Part shown: piece by piece, positions 51,482 to 60,805 of the stretch
Layout: every line of letters starts with the position of its first letter
Numbering within the stretch: the stretch's first letter is position 1
NCBI GenBank assembly: GCA_020249285.1
Contig: JADCFX010000035.1
Span: forward strand, 101,227 to 165,226
Reading direction: 5' to 3'
From: Roseomonas sp.
Lineage (GTDB): Bacteria > Pseudomonadota > Alphaproteobacteria > Acetobacterales > Acetobacteraceae
DNA: 64,000 nucleotides
Notes under the pieces: generated by a model
Seen by the model: the letters and a program-made list of their open reading frames with translations, nothing else
Databases searched by the model: none
What the model was told of the DNA's origin: nothing
Translations under genes and position numbers: made by a program

Positions 51482-52624
51482 ATGACCGAAGATTTGCCCA
51501 ATCCCGCCCTGCTGCCCGCCGGCTTTGCCGATCTGCTGCCGCCCGATGCGGCGCGAGAGGCTGCTTTAGTGGAAGCCATGATGGCCGCCTTCGCTCAGCA
51601 TGGCTATGAACGCGTCAAGCCGCCGCTGCTGGAATTTGAAGACAGCCTGCTTACGGGCTCTGGCGCCGCGGTGGCGGATCAGACCTTCCGCCTGATGGAC
51701 CCGGTTAGCCAACGCATGATGGGGCTGCGCGCCGATACCACGCCGCAAGTGGCGCGCATTGCCGCAACGCGGCTTGCCGCCGAACCGCGCCCCTTGCGGC
51801 TTTGCTATGCGGGCCAGGTGCTGCGCGTGCGCGGCACGCAATTGGCGCCTGAACGCCAGCTTCCCCAGGCCGGGATTGAAGTGATTGGCAGCGATGCGAT
51901 TGAAGCCGATGCCGAGGTGGCGATTGTGGCGGTGGAAGCATTGGCCGCGATTGGCGTCGCCCCCGTCAGCCTGGATGTGATGCTGCCCAGCCTGACACCC
52001 GCTTTGCTGGATGCGGCGACGCTGTCGCCGGCTTTGCGCGTCAGTCTGGCCCGCGCGCTGGACCGCAAGGATAGTGCGGCGGTTGAAGCGTTCGTGCGTG
52101 ACTCGGGTGCAACCATTTTGCAGGCTTTACCGGCACTGATGGCGGCTTCCGGCCCGGCGCCCGCTGCGCTTGCCGCCTTGCAAAAGGCGGAATTGCCCTC
52201 TGGCGCGCGCGCCTTGGCGCGGGATGCGGCGGCCGTGATCACCGCCATTACGCGCCGCGCGCCGGTGCTGCGTATCACACTTGATCCCGTCGAGTTTCGC
52301 GGCCTTCGCTATCATACCGGCGTTGCCTTCACGTTATATGGCCCGGGGCTCGGCGGGGAATTGGCGCGTGGTGGGCGTTATATCTCCCACAATGGCGAAC
52401 CGGCCACGGGGATGACGCTTTACCCGGATGCCGTGCTGCGCGCGGCACCGCGCAGCGCCGCACCAGCGCGGCTTTTCATCCCGCTCGGCGCCGAGGGCGC
52501 GGCGATGCGCGCGGAAGGTTTTGTTACTGTTGCGGCGCTTTCGGCGGAAGATACGGCCGAAAGCCTGCGTTGTTCTCATGTGCTTCAGGAAGGGCGCGCT
52601 GTGGCGCTGCCTCGGAAAGGTTGA
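51482..52624 (+). CDS. hisZ: ATP phosphoribosyltransferase regulatory subunit
   Basis: HisZ is a class II histidyl-tRNA synthetase-like protein that activates the short-form HisG in histidine synthesis and does not charge tRNA. The 380-residue protein has [48 protein letters not shown], the motif-2-like region [29 protein letters not shown] and [13 protein letters not shown], then [29 protein letters not shown]. It lacks a C-terminal anticodon-binding domain, as expected. It lies 4 bp upstream of purA, so the two share a transcript. No hisG is seen in the window. Confidence 0.93.
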   Translation: MTEDLPNPALLPAGFADLLPPDAAREAALVEAMMAAFAQHGYERVKPPLLEFEDSLLTGSGAAVADQTFRLMDPVSQRMMGLRADTTPQVARIAATRLAAEPRPLRLCYAGQVLRVRGTQLAPERQLPQAGIEVIGSDAIEADAEVAIVAVEALAAIGVAPVSLDVMLPSLTPALLDAATLSPALRVSLARALDRKDSAAVEAFVRDSGATILQALPALMAASGPAPAALAALQKAELPSGARALARDAAAVITAITRRAPVLRITLDPVEFRGLRYHTGVAFTLYGPGLGGELARGGRYISHNGEPATGMTLYPDAVLRAAPRSAAPARLFIPLGAEGAAMRAEGFVTVAALSAEDTAESLRCSHVLQEGRAVALPRKG

Positions 52625-52628
52625 AACC

Positions 52629-53918
52629 ATGGCCAATGTCGCCGTGATCGGTGCCCAATGGGGCGATGAAGGCAAGGGCAAGGTTGTTGATTGGCTTGCC
52701 TCCCGCGCTGATATCGTGGTGCGCTTCCAGGGCGGGCATAATGCCGGGCATACGCTGGTGGTGGGCGATCAGACCTACAAACTTTCGTTGCTCCCTTCGG
52801 GCGTGGTGCGGGGCAAGCTTGGCATTATCGGCAATGGCGTGGTGCTGGACCCGGAAGCGCTGCTTTCCGAAATCGCCAAAGTGACGGCGCAGGGGCTTTC
52901 CGTGACGCCTGAGAATCTGCGCATAGCCGATAATGTGCCGCTGATCCTGCCGCTGCATCCGGCACTGGACAAGGCACGCGAAGCGGCGCGGGGCGATGCG
53001 AAAATCGGCACCACCGGGCGCGGCATTGGCCCCGCTTATGAAGACAAGGTAGCGCGGCGCGCGATTCGTTTGTGTGATTTGGCGGAACCCGAAACGCTGT
53101 CCGACAAGCTGGATGAATTGCTCCGCCATCACAATACGCTGCTGCGCGGCCTGGGGGCGCCGGAATTCGAAAAGCAGGCGCTGCTGGATAGCCTGCTGGC
53201 CCTGGCGCCAAAGCTGCTGCCTTTTTCGGAAGCAATCTGGGAACGCCTGGATGAGGCTCGCAGCAGCGGCAAGCGCGTCCTGTTCGAAGGCGCGCAGGCC
53301 GTGATGCTGGATGTGGATCACGGCACCTACCCCTATGTCACCAGCAGCAATACCGTCGCCGGCAATGCCGCCGCCGGGGCGGGCATTGGGCCGGATGCGA
53401 TTGGCTTCGTTCTGGGCATTGCCAAGGCTTACACAACGCGCGTTGGTTCCGGCCCTTTCCCGAGCGAATTGCATGATGAGATCGGCAAGCGGCTGGGTGA
53501 ACGCGGCCATGAATTCGGCACCGTCACAGGGCGCCCGCGCCGCTGCGGCTGGTTTGATGCCTGCATGGTGCGTCAGGCGGTGAAGGTGGGCGGCGTGCAG
53601 GGCCTGGTGCTGACCAAGCTTGATGTGCTGGATGGCCTTACCGAATTGAAGATCTGCACTGGCTACTCGGTGAATGGCCAAATCATGAAGCGCCTGCCCA
53701 CCGGGCAACGCGCGCAAGCGGCAGCGCAACCCATTTTCGAGGTCATGCCGGGCTGGCCGGGTTCCACCCGCGGTGCCCGTTCCTATGCCGAATTGCCGGC
53801 CGAGGCGGTGAAATATATCCGCCGGATCGAGGAATTGGTCGAAGCCCCCGTGGTGCTGCTTTCCACCAGCCCCGAGCGTGACGACACCATCATGATGCGC
53901 GACCCCTTTGCAGGGTAG
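52629..53918 (+). CDS. purA: Adenylosuccinate synthetase
   Basis: PurA links IMP and aspartate using GTP, the first committed step to AMP. The 429-residue protein shows the GTP-binding start [41 protein letters not shown] with the catalytic aspartate/histidine region, [18 protein letters not shown], and [21 protein letters not shown] sequence, all in the usual order. The ATG at 52629 follows AAAGG and starts 4 bp after hisZ. The ABC-F gene begins 3 bp after its stop. With purB nearby it gives both adenylate-branch enzymes in this region. Confidence 0.96.
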   Translation: MANVAVIGAQWGDEGKGKVVDWLASRADIVVRFQGGHNAGHTLVVGDQTYKLSLLPSGVVRGKLGIIGNGVVLDPEALLSEIAKVTAQGLSVTPENLRIADNVPLILPLHPALDKAREAARGDAKIGTTGRGIGPAYEDKVARRAIRLCDLAEPETLSDKLDELLRHHNTLLRGLGAPEFEKQALLDSLLALAPKLLPFSEAIWERLDEARSSGKRVLFEGAQAVMLDVDHGTYPYVTSSNTVAGNAAAGAGIGPDAIGFVLGIAKAYTTRVGSGPFPSELHDEIGKRLGERGHEFGTVTGRPRRCGWFDACMVRQAVKVGGVQGLVLTKLDVLDGLTELKICTGYSVNGQIMKRLPTGQRAQAAAQPIFEVMPGWPGSTRGARSYAELPAEAVKYIRRIEELVEAPVVLLSTSPERDDTIMMRDPFAG

Positions 53919-53921
53919 CTG

Positions 53922-55733
53922 ATGGCCGCACCCCCGCTTCTGATCCTGCAGGATATCCGCCTGGGCTTTGGCACCACGCGGTTGCTGGATGGCGCCTCGC
54001 TTTCCGTGGCGCCTGGCGAAAGGCTGGCGCTGGTCGGGCGTAATGGCTCGGGCAAGTCAACATTGTTGAAGATCGCCGCCGGGCTGATTGAAGCGGAAGG
54101 CGGCACGCGCTTTCTACAGCCAGGCGCCACGCTGCGCGTTTTGGATCAGGAACCTGATCTTTCTGGCTATGCCGATGTGATTTCCTATGTCGAAGCGGGG
54201 CTTGGCCCGGCGGATGATGCGTATCGCGCGCGCTATCTGCTGGAAAGCCTGGGGATGAGTGGCGCGGAAGCGCCCGCCGCGCTTTCGGGTGGTGAAGCAC
54301 GCCGCGCTGCGCTTGCCCGCGCCTTGGCGCCGGAACCTGACATTCTGTTGCTGGACGAACCGACCAATCACCTCGACCTGCCAGTGATTGAATGGCTGGA
54401 AGCGGAACTGGCCGCGAGTGCATCGGCGCTGGTCCTGATCAGCCATGATCGGCGCTTTCTGGAAGGGCTTTCCCGCGCCATGGTCTGGCTGGATCGCGGC
54501 ACCACGCGCCGCCTGGAACAGGGTTTTGGCGCTTTTGAGGGCTGGCGCGATCAGGTGCTGGAAGAAGAAGAACGCGATGCGCATAAGCTTGCGCGCAAGA
54601 TCGTGCGGGAAGAACATTGGCTGCGCTATGGCGTAACCGCGCGGCGCAAGCGCAACGTAAGGCGCCTGGAAAACCTGCAAACCCTGCGTACCAAGCGCCG
54701 AGAGCGCAGCACCGCGCCCGGGCGTGTGAGCATGGCCGCGACCGAGGCTGGCGGGTCCGGCAATCTGGTGATCGTCGCCGATGATATCAGCAAATCCTTT
54801 GGTGAGCGCCCGATCGTGCAGGGGTTTTCCACGCGCATCATGCGCGGTGATCGCGTGGGTATTCTGGGGCCCAATGGCGCGGGCAAGACGACGCTGTTGA
54901 ATATGTTGATCGGCACGCTGGCACCGGATGCGGGGCGGGTCTTGCTCGGCGCCGGGATTGAAATGGTGGGGCTGGATCAGCGCCGCGCGGCGCTTGATCC
55001 GGCGGTGACGCTGGCGGAAGCGCTGACCGAAGGGCGCGGCGATATGGTGCATATAGGCGGCGCGCCTCGGCATGTGCTTGGCTATATGAAGGATTTTCTG
55101 TTCACGCCGGAACAGGCGCGCACGCCGCTTGGCGCGCTTTCCGGTGGAGAACGCGGCCGGCTGATGCTGGCGCGCGCCTTCGCCAAGCCATCCAATCTTC
55201 TGGTGCTGGATGAACCGACCAATGATCTGGACCTTGAAACACTCGATCTATTGCAGGAGCTGATCGCGGATTACGCCGGCACGGTGCTGTTGGTGAGCCA
55301 TGACCGCGATTTCCTCGACCGATGCGTCACCAGCGTAATTGCTTTTGAAGAGGCGGGACGCTGGCAGGAGTATGCCGGCGGCTATAGCGATATGGTGGCG
55401 CAGCGCGGCCATGGCGTGCGGGCGCGTGCCGCTGAAAAGCAGGCGCCCGCAGCGAAACGGGAGGGGGCAGTTTCAGCCAAACAAGCCCTGCGCAAAAAGG
55501 GCCTGGGCGCGGTGGAACAGCATGAATTGAAAACCCTGCCGGCGCGGATGGAAAAGCTTTCGGCGGAAATCGCCGCACTTGAAAAGCGTATCGCCGATCC
55601 GGCGTTTTACGCGCGCGACGCAGCGGGTTTTGCCAAGGCGACCAGCGCGCTCGGCGCGGCGCAGGCTGGTTTGCAGCAGGCGGAGTCGCGCTGGCTGGAA
55701 TTGGAAATCCTGCGGGAGGAAGGCGGCGGATAA
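53922..55733 (+). CDS. ABC-F family ATPase (Uup-like)
   Basis: The 603-residue soluble protein has two ABC ATPase domains: Walker A GRNGSGKST with signature LSGGEARRAALARAL and LLLDEPTNHLDL, then Walker A GPNGAGKTT with LSGGERGRLMLARAFAKPSNLLVLDEPTNDLDLE. Between them is an arginine-rich helical linker (GVTARRKRNVRRLENLQTLR) of the type that reaches the ribosomal P-site region. A C-terminal coiled coil (LPARMEKLSAEIAALEKRI) as in Uup may bind nucleic acid. There are no membrane segments. It probably helps translation or ribosome quality, and ends the hisZ-purA-ABC-F run. Confidence 0.9.
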   Translation: MAAPPLLILQDIRLGFGTTRLLDGASLSVAPGERLALVGRNGSGKSTLLKIAAGLIEAEGGTRFLQPGATLRVLDQEPDLSGYADVISYVEAGLGPADDAYRARYLLESLGMSGAEAPAALSGGEARRAALARALAPEPDILLLDEPTNHLDLPVIEWLEAELAASASALVLISHDRRFLEGLSRAMVWLDRGTTRRLEQGFGAFEGWRDQVLEEEERDAHKLARKIVREEHWLRYGVTARRKRNVRRLENLQTLRTKRRERSTAPGRVSMAATEAGGSGNLVIVADDISKSFGERPIVQGFSTRIMRGDRVGILGPNGAGKTTLLNMLIGTLAPDAGRVLLGAGIEMVGLDQRRAALDPAVTLAEALTEGRGDMVHIGGAPRHVLGYMKDFLFTPEQARTPLGALSGGERGRLMLARAFAKPSNLLVLDEPTNDLDLETLDLLQELIADYAGTVLLVSHDRDFLDRCVTSVIAFEEAGRWQEYAGGYSDMVAQRGHGVRARAAEKQAPAAKREGAVSAKQALRKKGLGAVEQHELKTLPARMEKLSAEIAALEKRIADPAFYARDAAGFAKATSALGAAQAGLQQAESRWLELEILREEGGG

Positions 55734-55743
55734 CCCTCGCCGT

Positions 55744-56814
55744 TCAGTAAGGCTCCAATAGCCCCAGCGCCGCCAATCGCTGACAGAAGGCCAAGGCGCC
55801 CTCGCCAAGACTGGCCGGCGTGGCGCCTTCGGCCAATTGCGCAAGCCAGGCGCATTCGGTGGCGCTCAGATTCTCCACGCCGCCATACCAGCGAAGCGCG
55901 CCACGCCCTTCGGGCAGCGGCACCAGATGGTGATGCATGGCGTCCGACAGGCGGAGCTTTGCATCTACGCCGGGTGGGCGATGCGCGAGGCTGCGCTGCG
56001 ACAGCGGCAGCCGATCCCGCGTGATCCGATCCATGGCGGCGAGGGCGAGCCTTTCCAGCGCCGCTTCTGTTGATAGCGCGGCCAAAGCTGGCGCAAGCCG
56101 CGCGGCGATGGAGGCTTCCAGGAAACCGAGGGTGATATGCAGCGATGGCGCATCGCCCGATTGCGCCGCAGCTTCATGCATGACACCGCGCGGCAGATAA
56201 AGCGCATCACCGGGGATGAGGGTGAGCGCATGCGGCGTGCCGGCGGGGCTTTACTTATTGGCCCAAGGCGTGGCACGGCTTGGCAGCGGAAACGGGATGT
56301 CATCCCAAACACGCCAGGATTTGGCACCCGATACCTGCATCACCAGCACATCATGCATATCAAAATGCACGCGGAACCCCTGCGCGCCGGGGTGCGTCAG
56401 GTAGATGTTGGCCTGCATCGGATGCAGGAAAATCTTTTCCAAGCCCCGACATAATTGCGCAAGCGACGCGTGCAATTCATGGAATTGCGAAACAACCAGG
56501 CTGCCCCCAGCATCATGCCGGGCGAGCAGGCGCGGCAAATCAATGCGGCTGCTCTCGGGATGCAGATATTCATCAGGCGGGATGGCCGCGCTGCCCTGCC
56601 GCCCGCCATCCGCCATGGTCACGCGCGGATGGCGCGCCGCATCGGTGCGCAAAAACGCATCAAGATCGGCGATGGAAAGCAGGCCCGCGTAACCATCCGC
56701 CGCCCGACCAGGTAAAAGCCGCCAAGCGGCGCCTTCACGCAGCGTGAAGACTTGCTCTGGGGACAGGCCGCCAAAGGCCAAGCGCCAGGCTGCTTCGCCC
56801 AGGGTTTCGTTCAT
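55744..56814 (-). pseudogene. JmjC/cupin-4-like 2-oxoglutarate oxygenase interrupted by an in-frame stop codon
   Basis: Two frames at 56251-56814 and 55744-56181 are in the same reading frame and join across a single TAA at 56251-56253. Read through, they make one about 356-codon protein: the first part has the iron ligands in RVHFDMHDVLVMQ, the second part, after the TAA, begins SPAGTPHALTLIPGDALYLPRGVMHEA with the distal iron histidine. The parts cannot form the catalytic site apart. Homologues such as YcfD/ROXA hydroxylate ribosomal proteins or similar targets. One base change would restore the gene, so the stop is recent or a sequencing error. It lies 9 bp after the frameshifted lipoprotein-like gene. 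Confidence 0.75.
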
Positions 56815-56822
56815 GCGACGTT

Positions 56823-57064
56823 TCAGGTGCCGCGACGCCCGCGGCCAGCTTCATCGCGCGGGTCTGAATCGGTCATTGCCTTGCGCTGCGTGCCGCGCCC
56901 ATTGCCCTGGCCATCGCCGGGATCGGCATCGGTCAGGCCCGTGCCGCGCCGCGCGCTGCACCCAGAAGGGCAGGGGCCGCCGCCAAATGCAAGACCAATA
57001 GCCTGCGGCCCAAGGGGTTCCGCTGCGATTCCGCAGGGGTGTTATCTTTCTCGTTCTGCGACAT
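56823..57064 (-). pseudogene. Frameshifted small exported protein with TD-x-DP repeats
   Basis: From the ATG at 57064, frame A reads MSQNEKDNTPAESQRNPLGR then RLLVLHLAAAPALLG, a signal-like hydrophobic core, and then stops at 56933. A second frame picks up near 56965 with SGCSARRGTGLTDADPGDGQ, then GNGRGTQRKAMTDSDPRDEA and GRGRRGT to a TGA at 56823. The join would place a lipobox-like L-S-G-C after the hydrophobic core. The tail repeats a glycine-rich [LM]TD[AS]DPxD unit twice. This suggests a small lipoprotein broken by a one-base indel, or a sequencing error. It would share a transcript with the JmjC-like gene. Confidence 0.5.
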
Positions 57065-57067
57065 AGT

Positions 57068-57288
57068 ATGAATGTCTCGCTACTTGATAACAACGACGCC
57101 ATTAAGCACGCACATCAACTCAATGAAAAGTTAATAAAATTTTATCAAAAAGCCTGGAAATAGAGAAGGTTTCCGTAATTCTTGGCATTGGAGCGTTCTT
57201 CTTTACTCAGTCTTATTCAGCAGCCTTACACTCGATGCTAATCTTTTGTTGCCTTAATTTGCTCTTTGTCTTACGAAGGGCAAATTAG
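57068..57288 (+). other. AT-rich small frame pair resembling a frameshifted membrane peptide
   Basis: An ATG at 57068 opens 31 codons (MNVSLLDNNDAIKHAHQLNE, then KLIKFYQKAWK) that stop at 57161. In the -1 frame the sequence continues open from the A-run at 57147-57151 through EKVSVILGIGAFFFTQSYSA and ALHSMLIFCCLNLLFVL to a TAG at 57286. Read with a -1 shift on the five A's it makes a soluble helix followed by a transmembrane hairpin. Base composition is much more AT-rich than the surroundings. It could be a decayed acquired gene, a programmed frameshift, or chance in AT-rich DNA. The rest of 57065-57338 shows no other feature. Confidence 0.3.
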
Positions 57289-57338
57289 GTCCCCAATTCG
57301 GCCCACGCGCTTTGGCGTTACTGAGAACGGAGTAGTTG

Positions 57339-58712
57339 ATGGCCGAAGGCAAGCCAGTTGAGAGGATATCGTCCCTTCCGTTGCACGCGATCAACGCGGC
57401 TCAGGTTCCTGCATTTCTAACGACCCTGGCCCCTGCTTCATCAACTTTTCTGCGCGCCTCAGGCTTTTCAGCCAAGCCTGGCGAAAGCGCACTTATTCCC
57501 GGTGCGGATGGTTTGGTCAGCGCTGTGATCGGCATTGGAAAGGAAGCCTCGCCATGGGATTTTGGTGGAGCACCTTGGACACTGCCTGCCGGAAGTCGCT
57601 GGCATCTCGTCGTGGATGAAGTTGATCCTGCACATGCGGTGCTTGGCTGGCATTTGGGCGCCTATCGTTGGTTGCGCCACAAGCAGCCTCAACGCGCTCC
57701 GGCTGAATTGGTACTGCCCGCTGGCACCGAAAATGCTGTGATGATGGCCGAAGCCATTTGCGCTGCGCGAGATTTGATCAATGCGCCCGCCGGTGAATTA
57801 GGGCCGCAGCAATTGGCAGAAGCCGCCGCTGCGCTTGCCGAGCGCCATGGTGGGCGCGCCGAAATCATTACCGGTGAGGCATTGTCGGAAGGTTTTCCCT
57901 GCATGGCCGCGGTTGGCGCGGGCAGCCCCCGTGCGCCCCATTTGGCCGTACTGCGCTGGGAAGGTGATGCGCATGGCCCGCTGGTCGCGCTTTGCGGCAA
58001 GGGCGTTTGTTTCGATACCGGTGGGCTGGACCTCAAGCCTTCAGCCGCCATGCTGCGGATGAAAAAGGATATGGGTGGTGCCGCGGTGATGCTGGCGGTG
58101 GCGGAAATGGTCATGCGCGCCAAGCTGCCGCTTCGCCTATTGGTGCTGATCGGGGCGGTGGAGAACGCCGTATCCGGTAACGCGATGCGTCCCATGGATA
58201 TTTTGCGCTCGCGCAAAGGGCTTCGGGTTGAAATCGGCAATACCGACGCCGAAGGAAGGTTGGTCTTGTGCGATCTGTTACAATTCGCGGCTGAGCAAAG
58301 CCCCGCCATGATCCTGGATGCCGCCACGCTGACTGGTGCGGCGCGGGTGGCGCTCGGCCCTGATTTACCTGCGCTTTTCAGCAATGATGATGCGCTGGCT
58401 GATGGGCTTTTGCGCGCCGGACAGGTAGTGCAGGACCCTATGTGGCGCCTGCCCTTGCATGATGGCTATGATGCCTGGCTGGATAGCCCCTTCGCTGATC
58501 TGTCCAATGTTTCGCAGAAACCCATGGCTGGCGCGGTAACAGCCGCTTTGTTTCTGCGTCGCTTCGTACCGGAAGGGCAACCCTGGGCACATCTTGATGT
58601 CTATGCCTGGAATGATGCCGCGCGCCCTGGTCGGCCCGAAGGTGGTGAGGCACAATCCGCGCGCGCCATCTTCCAAATGTTGCAAAACTTTACCGGAGGA
58701 AAAGTAATGTGA
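57339..58712 (+). CDS. M17 family leucyl aminopeptidase (PepA/PepB-like)
   Basis: The 457-residue cytosolic metallopeptidase removes N-terminal residues from peptides. The catalytic domain (about residues 155-457) shows ALCGKGVCFDTGGLDLKPSAAMLRMKKDMGGAAVM with the lysine and aspartate metal ligands and NTDAEGRLVLCDLLQFA with the D-A-E-G-R active site; ATLTGAARVALG and the WAHLDVYAWN strand complete it. The N-terminal 150 residues are a divergent substrate-selection domain. The ATG at 57339 follows CGGAG. It lies next to an AT-rich 270-bp stretch on one side and a MarR regulator gene on the other. Confidence 0.93.
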   Translation: MAEGKPVERISSLPLHAINAAQVPAFLTTLAPASSTFLRASGFSAKPGESALIPGADGLVSAVIGIGKEASPWDFGGAPWTLPAGSRWHLVVDEVDPAHAVLGWHLGAYRWLRHKQPQRAPAELVLPAGTENAVMMAEAICAARDLINAPAGELGPQQLAEAAAALAERHGGRAEIITGEALSEGFPCMAAVGAGSPRAPHLAVLRWEGDAHGPLVALCGKGVCFDTGGLDLKPSAAMLRMKKDMGGAAVMLAVAEMVMRAKLPLRLLVLIGAVENAVSGNAMRPMDILRSRKGLRVEIGNTDAEGRLVLCDLLQFAAEQSPAMILDAATLTGAARVALGPDLPALFSNDDALADGLLRAGQVVQDPMWRLPLHDGYDAWLDSPFADLSNVSQKPMAGAVTAALFLRRFVPEGQPWAHLDVYAWNDAARPGRPEGGEAQSARAIFQMLQNFTGGKVM

Positions 58713-58822
58713 CACATTCTTGACATTGATCAGTGGAAAACATATTTCCATTGCGCGAAAGTCTATCCAAAAATACCGGCCAATCAATGAGCCGGTTCAG
58801 TTACATGAAAAGGAAAACCAGC

Positions 58823-59203
58823 ATGGCTAACAACAACAACGGATCAGATCATCTGATCAAGGTTCTTCAGGAAACGATTGTTGCCCTAGTGCGACGTGAT
58901 GCGTATGACCTTTCTTCGCGCCAACTTGGTGTAATGCTCATCAGCTATCTCTCAGATGGCCCGCATACGGTGCGCGGTCTGGCCGCGAAGCTGAATGTAT
59001 CCAAGCCCGCGATCACCCGCGCCCTTGATCGTCTGGGTGATCATGATCTTGCCCGTCGCAAGCCCGATCCTTCGGATCGGCGTTCCGTACTGGTGCAACG
59101 CACGCCGAAGGGCAATGCCTTCATGCGGGAATTGCGCAATACCATCCTGGCGGCCGAACAGCGGGTGAATGAAGCGGCGAAGGCCGAAGGTAACCGCAAG
59201 TAA
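58823..59203 (+). CDS. MarR family transcriptional regulator
   Basis: The 126-residue protein has a winged helix core: LSSRQLGVMLISYLSDGPHTVRGLAAKLNVSKPAITRALDRLG, then DHDLARRKPDPSDRRSVLVQRT with the wing residues D-x-R-R. Its first residues are polar (ANNNNGSDHLIK). The ATG at 58823 has AAAAGGAAAACC before it and was chosen over in-frame starts at 58733, 58787 and 58805, none of which has a better ribosome site. The family usually represses its own or a neighbouring gene and is released by small ligands. The target may be the aminopeptidase or the downstream genes; no operator was identified. A terminator follows. Confidence 0.85.
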   Translation: MANNNNGSDHLIKVLQETIVALVRRDAYDLSSRQLGVMLISYLSDGPHTVRGLAAKLNVSKPAITRALDRLGDHDLARRKPDPSDRRSVLVQRTPKGNAFMRELRNTILAAEQRVNEAAKAEGNRK

Positions 59204-59211
59204 TTGCGCAA

Positions 59212-59242
59212 GCGGTGCCGGGCCTCATTGCGCCCGGACCGC
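59212..59242 (+). terminator. Stem-loop after marR gene
   Basis: CCGGGC and GCCCGG pair around CTCATTGC, extended by GCGG and CCGC with one mismatch pair between the stems. It begins 8 bases after the MarR stop codon. Only a short pyrimidine stretch (CCTTCGCTT) follows, so termination strength is uncertain. Two other features of the gap to the next gene were not recognised. Confidence 0.5.
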
Positions 59243-59304
59243 CCTTCGCTTGACAGGCCGGTGCGGCGCTGCTTTGGCAGCGACCGCGCCGTCTGGACCC
59301 TGTC

Positions 59305-60105
59305 ATGACCGATTTTGCATTCATAATCTCGAAAATGCTGTGGTTTCCGGCCCGTCCCGGCCATTTCGCGCTGCTGATTGGCGCAATAGGTCTTGGCTTG
59401 ATTTGGCGCGGGCGCCGCTTTGGCCGCTGGCTGGTCTTGGCCTGCCTGGCGTTCTTTTTTCTGCTCATCGCCACACCCATCAGTCAATTCATCCTGCTGC
59501 CCTTGGAAGACCGGTTCCCGCGCCCCGCTGAAGTGCCCGCGCGCGTTGATGGCATTGTGGTGCTGGGGGGCGCGGTGGATCAGAACATCACCGATGCACG
59601 CGGCATTCCCGCCATCAACGGTGCGGCCGAGCGGATGACAGAAACAGTGGCACTCGCACGGCGCTTTCCCAATGCGCGCATTGTCTTCACCGGTGGTCAG
59701 GGTTCCTTTGTGTATGGCGGGCTGACGGAAGCTGATGTAGCTCGGCAATTATTTGAAAGCCTCGGGCTTTCGGGCGCGCGTGTGATCTATGAGGCTGAAG
59801 CGCGCAACACGCATCAGAATGCGGTGCTGAGCCTGGAAGTGGCGCAACCCAAACCTGGTGAGGTCTGGCTGCTGGTGACCTCGGCCAGCCATATGCCCCG
59901 CGCCATGGGGGTCTTCCGTAAGGCCGGCTGGCCCGGGATCATTGCCTGGCCAGTGAATTACCGCACCGGGCATAGCTTGGCTGCAATGTATGATGCGCCT
60001 TTTCCGGAACGGCTTGGTCAATTCGAATGGGGTTTTCGGGAATGGCTTGGCTTGGTTTCCTACCGCCTGATGGGGCGCACGGATGCCCTTCTGCCGGCGC
60101 CATGA
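59305..60105 (+). CDS. YdcF family (DUF218) membrane protein
   Basis: The 266-residue protein has two N-terminal helices (about residues 20-34 and 41-62) and then a periplasmic DUF218 domain: DGIVVLGGAVDQNITDARGIPAINGAAERMTETVALARRFPNARIVFTGGQG, EADVARQLFESLGL, VIYEAEARNTHQNAVLSLEV and LLVTSASHMPRAMGVFRKAGW. These match YdcF/ElyC/SanA-type proteins, which influence cell-envelope polysaccharide and peptidoglycan precursor handling; the catalytic role is unsettled. It stands alone between a terminator and a lipoprotein gene. Confidence 0.9.
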   Translation: MTDFAFIISKMLWFPARPGHFALLIGAIGLGLIWRGRRFGRWLVLACLAFFFLLIATPISQFILLPLEDRFPRPAEVPARVDGIVVLGGAVDQNITDARGIPAINGAAERMTETVALARRFPNARIVFTGGQGSFVYGGLTEADVARQLFESLGLSGARVIYEAEARNTHQNAVLSLEVAQPKPGEVWLLVTSASHMPRAMGVFRKAGWPGIIAWPVNYRTGHSLAAMYDAPFPERLGQFEWGFREWLGLVSYRLMGRTDALLPAP

Positions 60106-60250
60106 TATCCGCTTTTTTGCCATCATCGCGCCACGGAATCATGCCAATCCTTCATCCTATAAAGAGGTGAGAAGCGCCGGAGTTTCTGATAAGTTTGCGT
60201 CTGAGTTATTCCAGCGCTGATCTTGCGCCCCTGTTACAGGAGACACGTTC

Positions 60251-60724
60251 ATGCTTCTTCGTCTGTCAATGATCCTGCTGGCCTGCGGCCTCGCCGCCTG
60301 TGCGCCGGAGACAAATACCTCGGTCGAGCGTCAGGCGCTCGGCATTCAGGGCACTGTCTATCGTGGCACCATCATCGCCATGCGCCCTGTCACCGTCAGC
60401 GGCTCACGTAGCGGCGTCGGACCCACTGCGGGCGCGGTCGGCGGCGGCTTTTTAGGCAGCACTATTGGCGGCGATTGGCGCGCACGTACGGTAGGTGGCG
60501 TGGTCGGTGCGCTGGCTGGCGGTCTTGCCGGCGGCGCCATCGAACAAGGCGCCACGCGCGGTGAGGCGATGGAATTCATCATCCGTCCCGATTCAGGTGG
60601 CGAACGTGTGATCACCCAGACCAATGAACTTGGCCTGCAAGTGGGTGAACGCGTCATGGTGACCGAAACCGATCGCGCCCGCCTTTCGCGTGAGGTGCCA
60701 GGCACCGCGCCGTCACCGCGCTGA
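60251..60724 (+). CDS. Outer-membrane glycine-zipper lipoprotein (SlyB-like)
   Basis: The 157-residue protein has a signal peptide with lipobox LAAC (LSMILLACGLAACAPE), so the mature protein starts at the lipidated cysteine. After a short linker a glycine-zipper 2TM region follows: GPTAGAVGGGFLGSTIGGDWRARTVGGVVGALAGGLAGGAIEQG, the SlyB/RcsF-like fold that inserts in or along the outer membrane. The end is a soluble strand region (FIIRPDSGGERVITQTNELGLQVGERVMV). Such proteins stabilise the outer membrane and respond to low magnesium in enterobacteria. A terminator lies just after the stop. Confidence 0.88.
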   Translation: MLLRLSMILLACGLAACAPETNTSVERQALGIQGTVYRGTIIAMRPVTVSGSRSGVGPTAGAVGGGFLGSTIGGDWRARTVGGVVGALAGGLAGGAIEQGATRGEAMEFIIRPDSGGERVITQTNELGLQVGERVMVTETDRARLSREVPGTAPSPR

Positions 60725-60735
60725 TGCCTATATTG

Positions 60736-60762
60736 GCCTAAACCACCATTTTGGGTTTAGGC
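60736..60762 (+). terminator. Intrinsic terminator after slyB-like gene
   Basis: GCCTAAACC and GGTTTAGGC form a perfect 9-bp stem around ACCATTTTG. It begins 12 bases after the stop codon. TTCCCTCC follows, so there is no strict T run, but the stem strength and position support a terminator that separates the lipoprotein gene from the hydantoinase operon. Confidence 0.65.
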
Positions 60763-60805
60763 TTCCCTCCGAAGGCGCAAGCACGCGCCAAGCGGGGATA
60801 TTGCC

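Noticed and set aside
56851..57102. 83-codon arginine/tryptophan-rich frame on the minus strand
   Set aside because: It is a third frame across the frameshifted lipoprotein-like gene, with no sensible start and composition typical of an out-of-frame GC-rich shadow.
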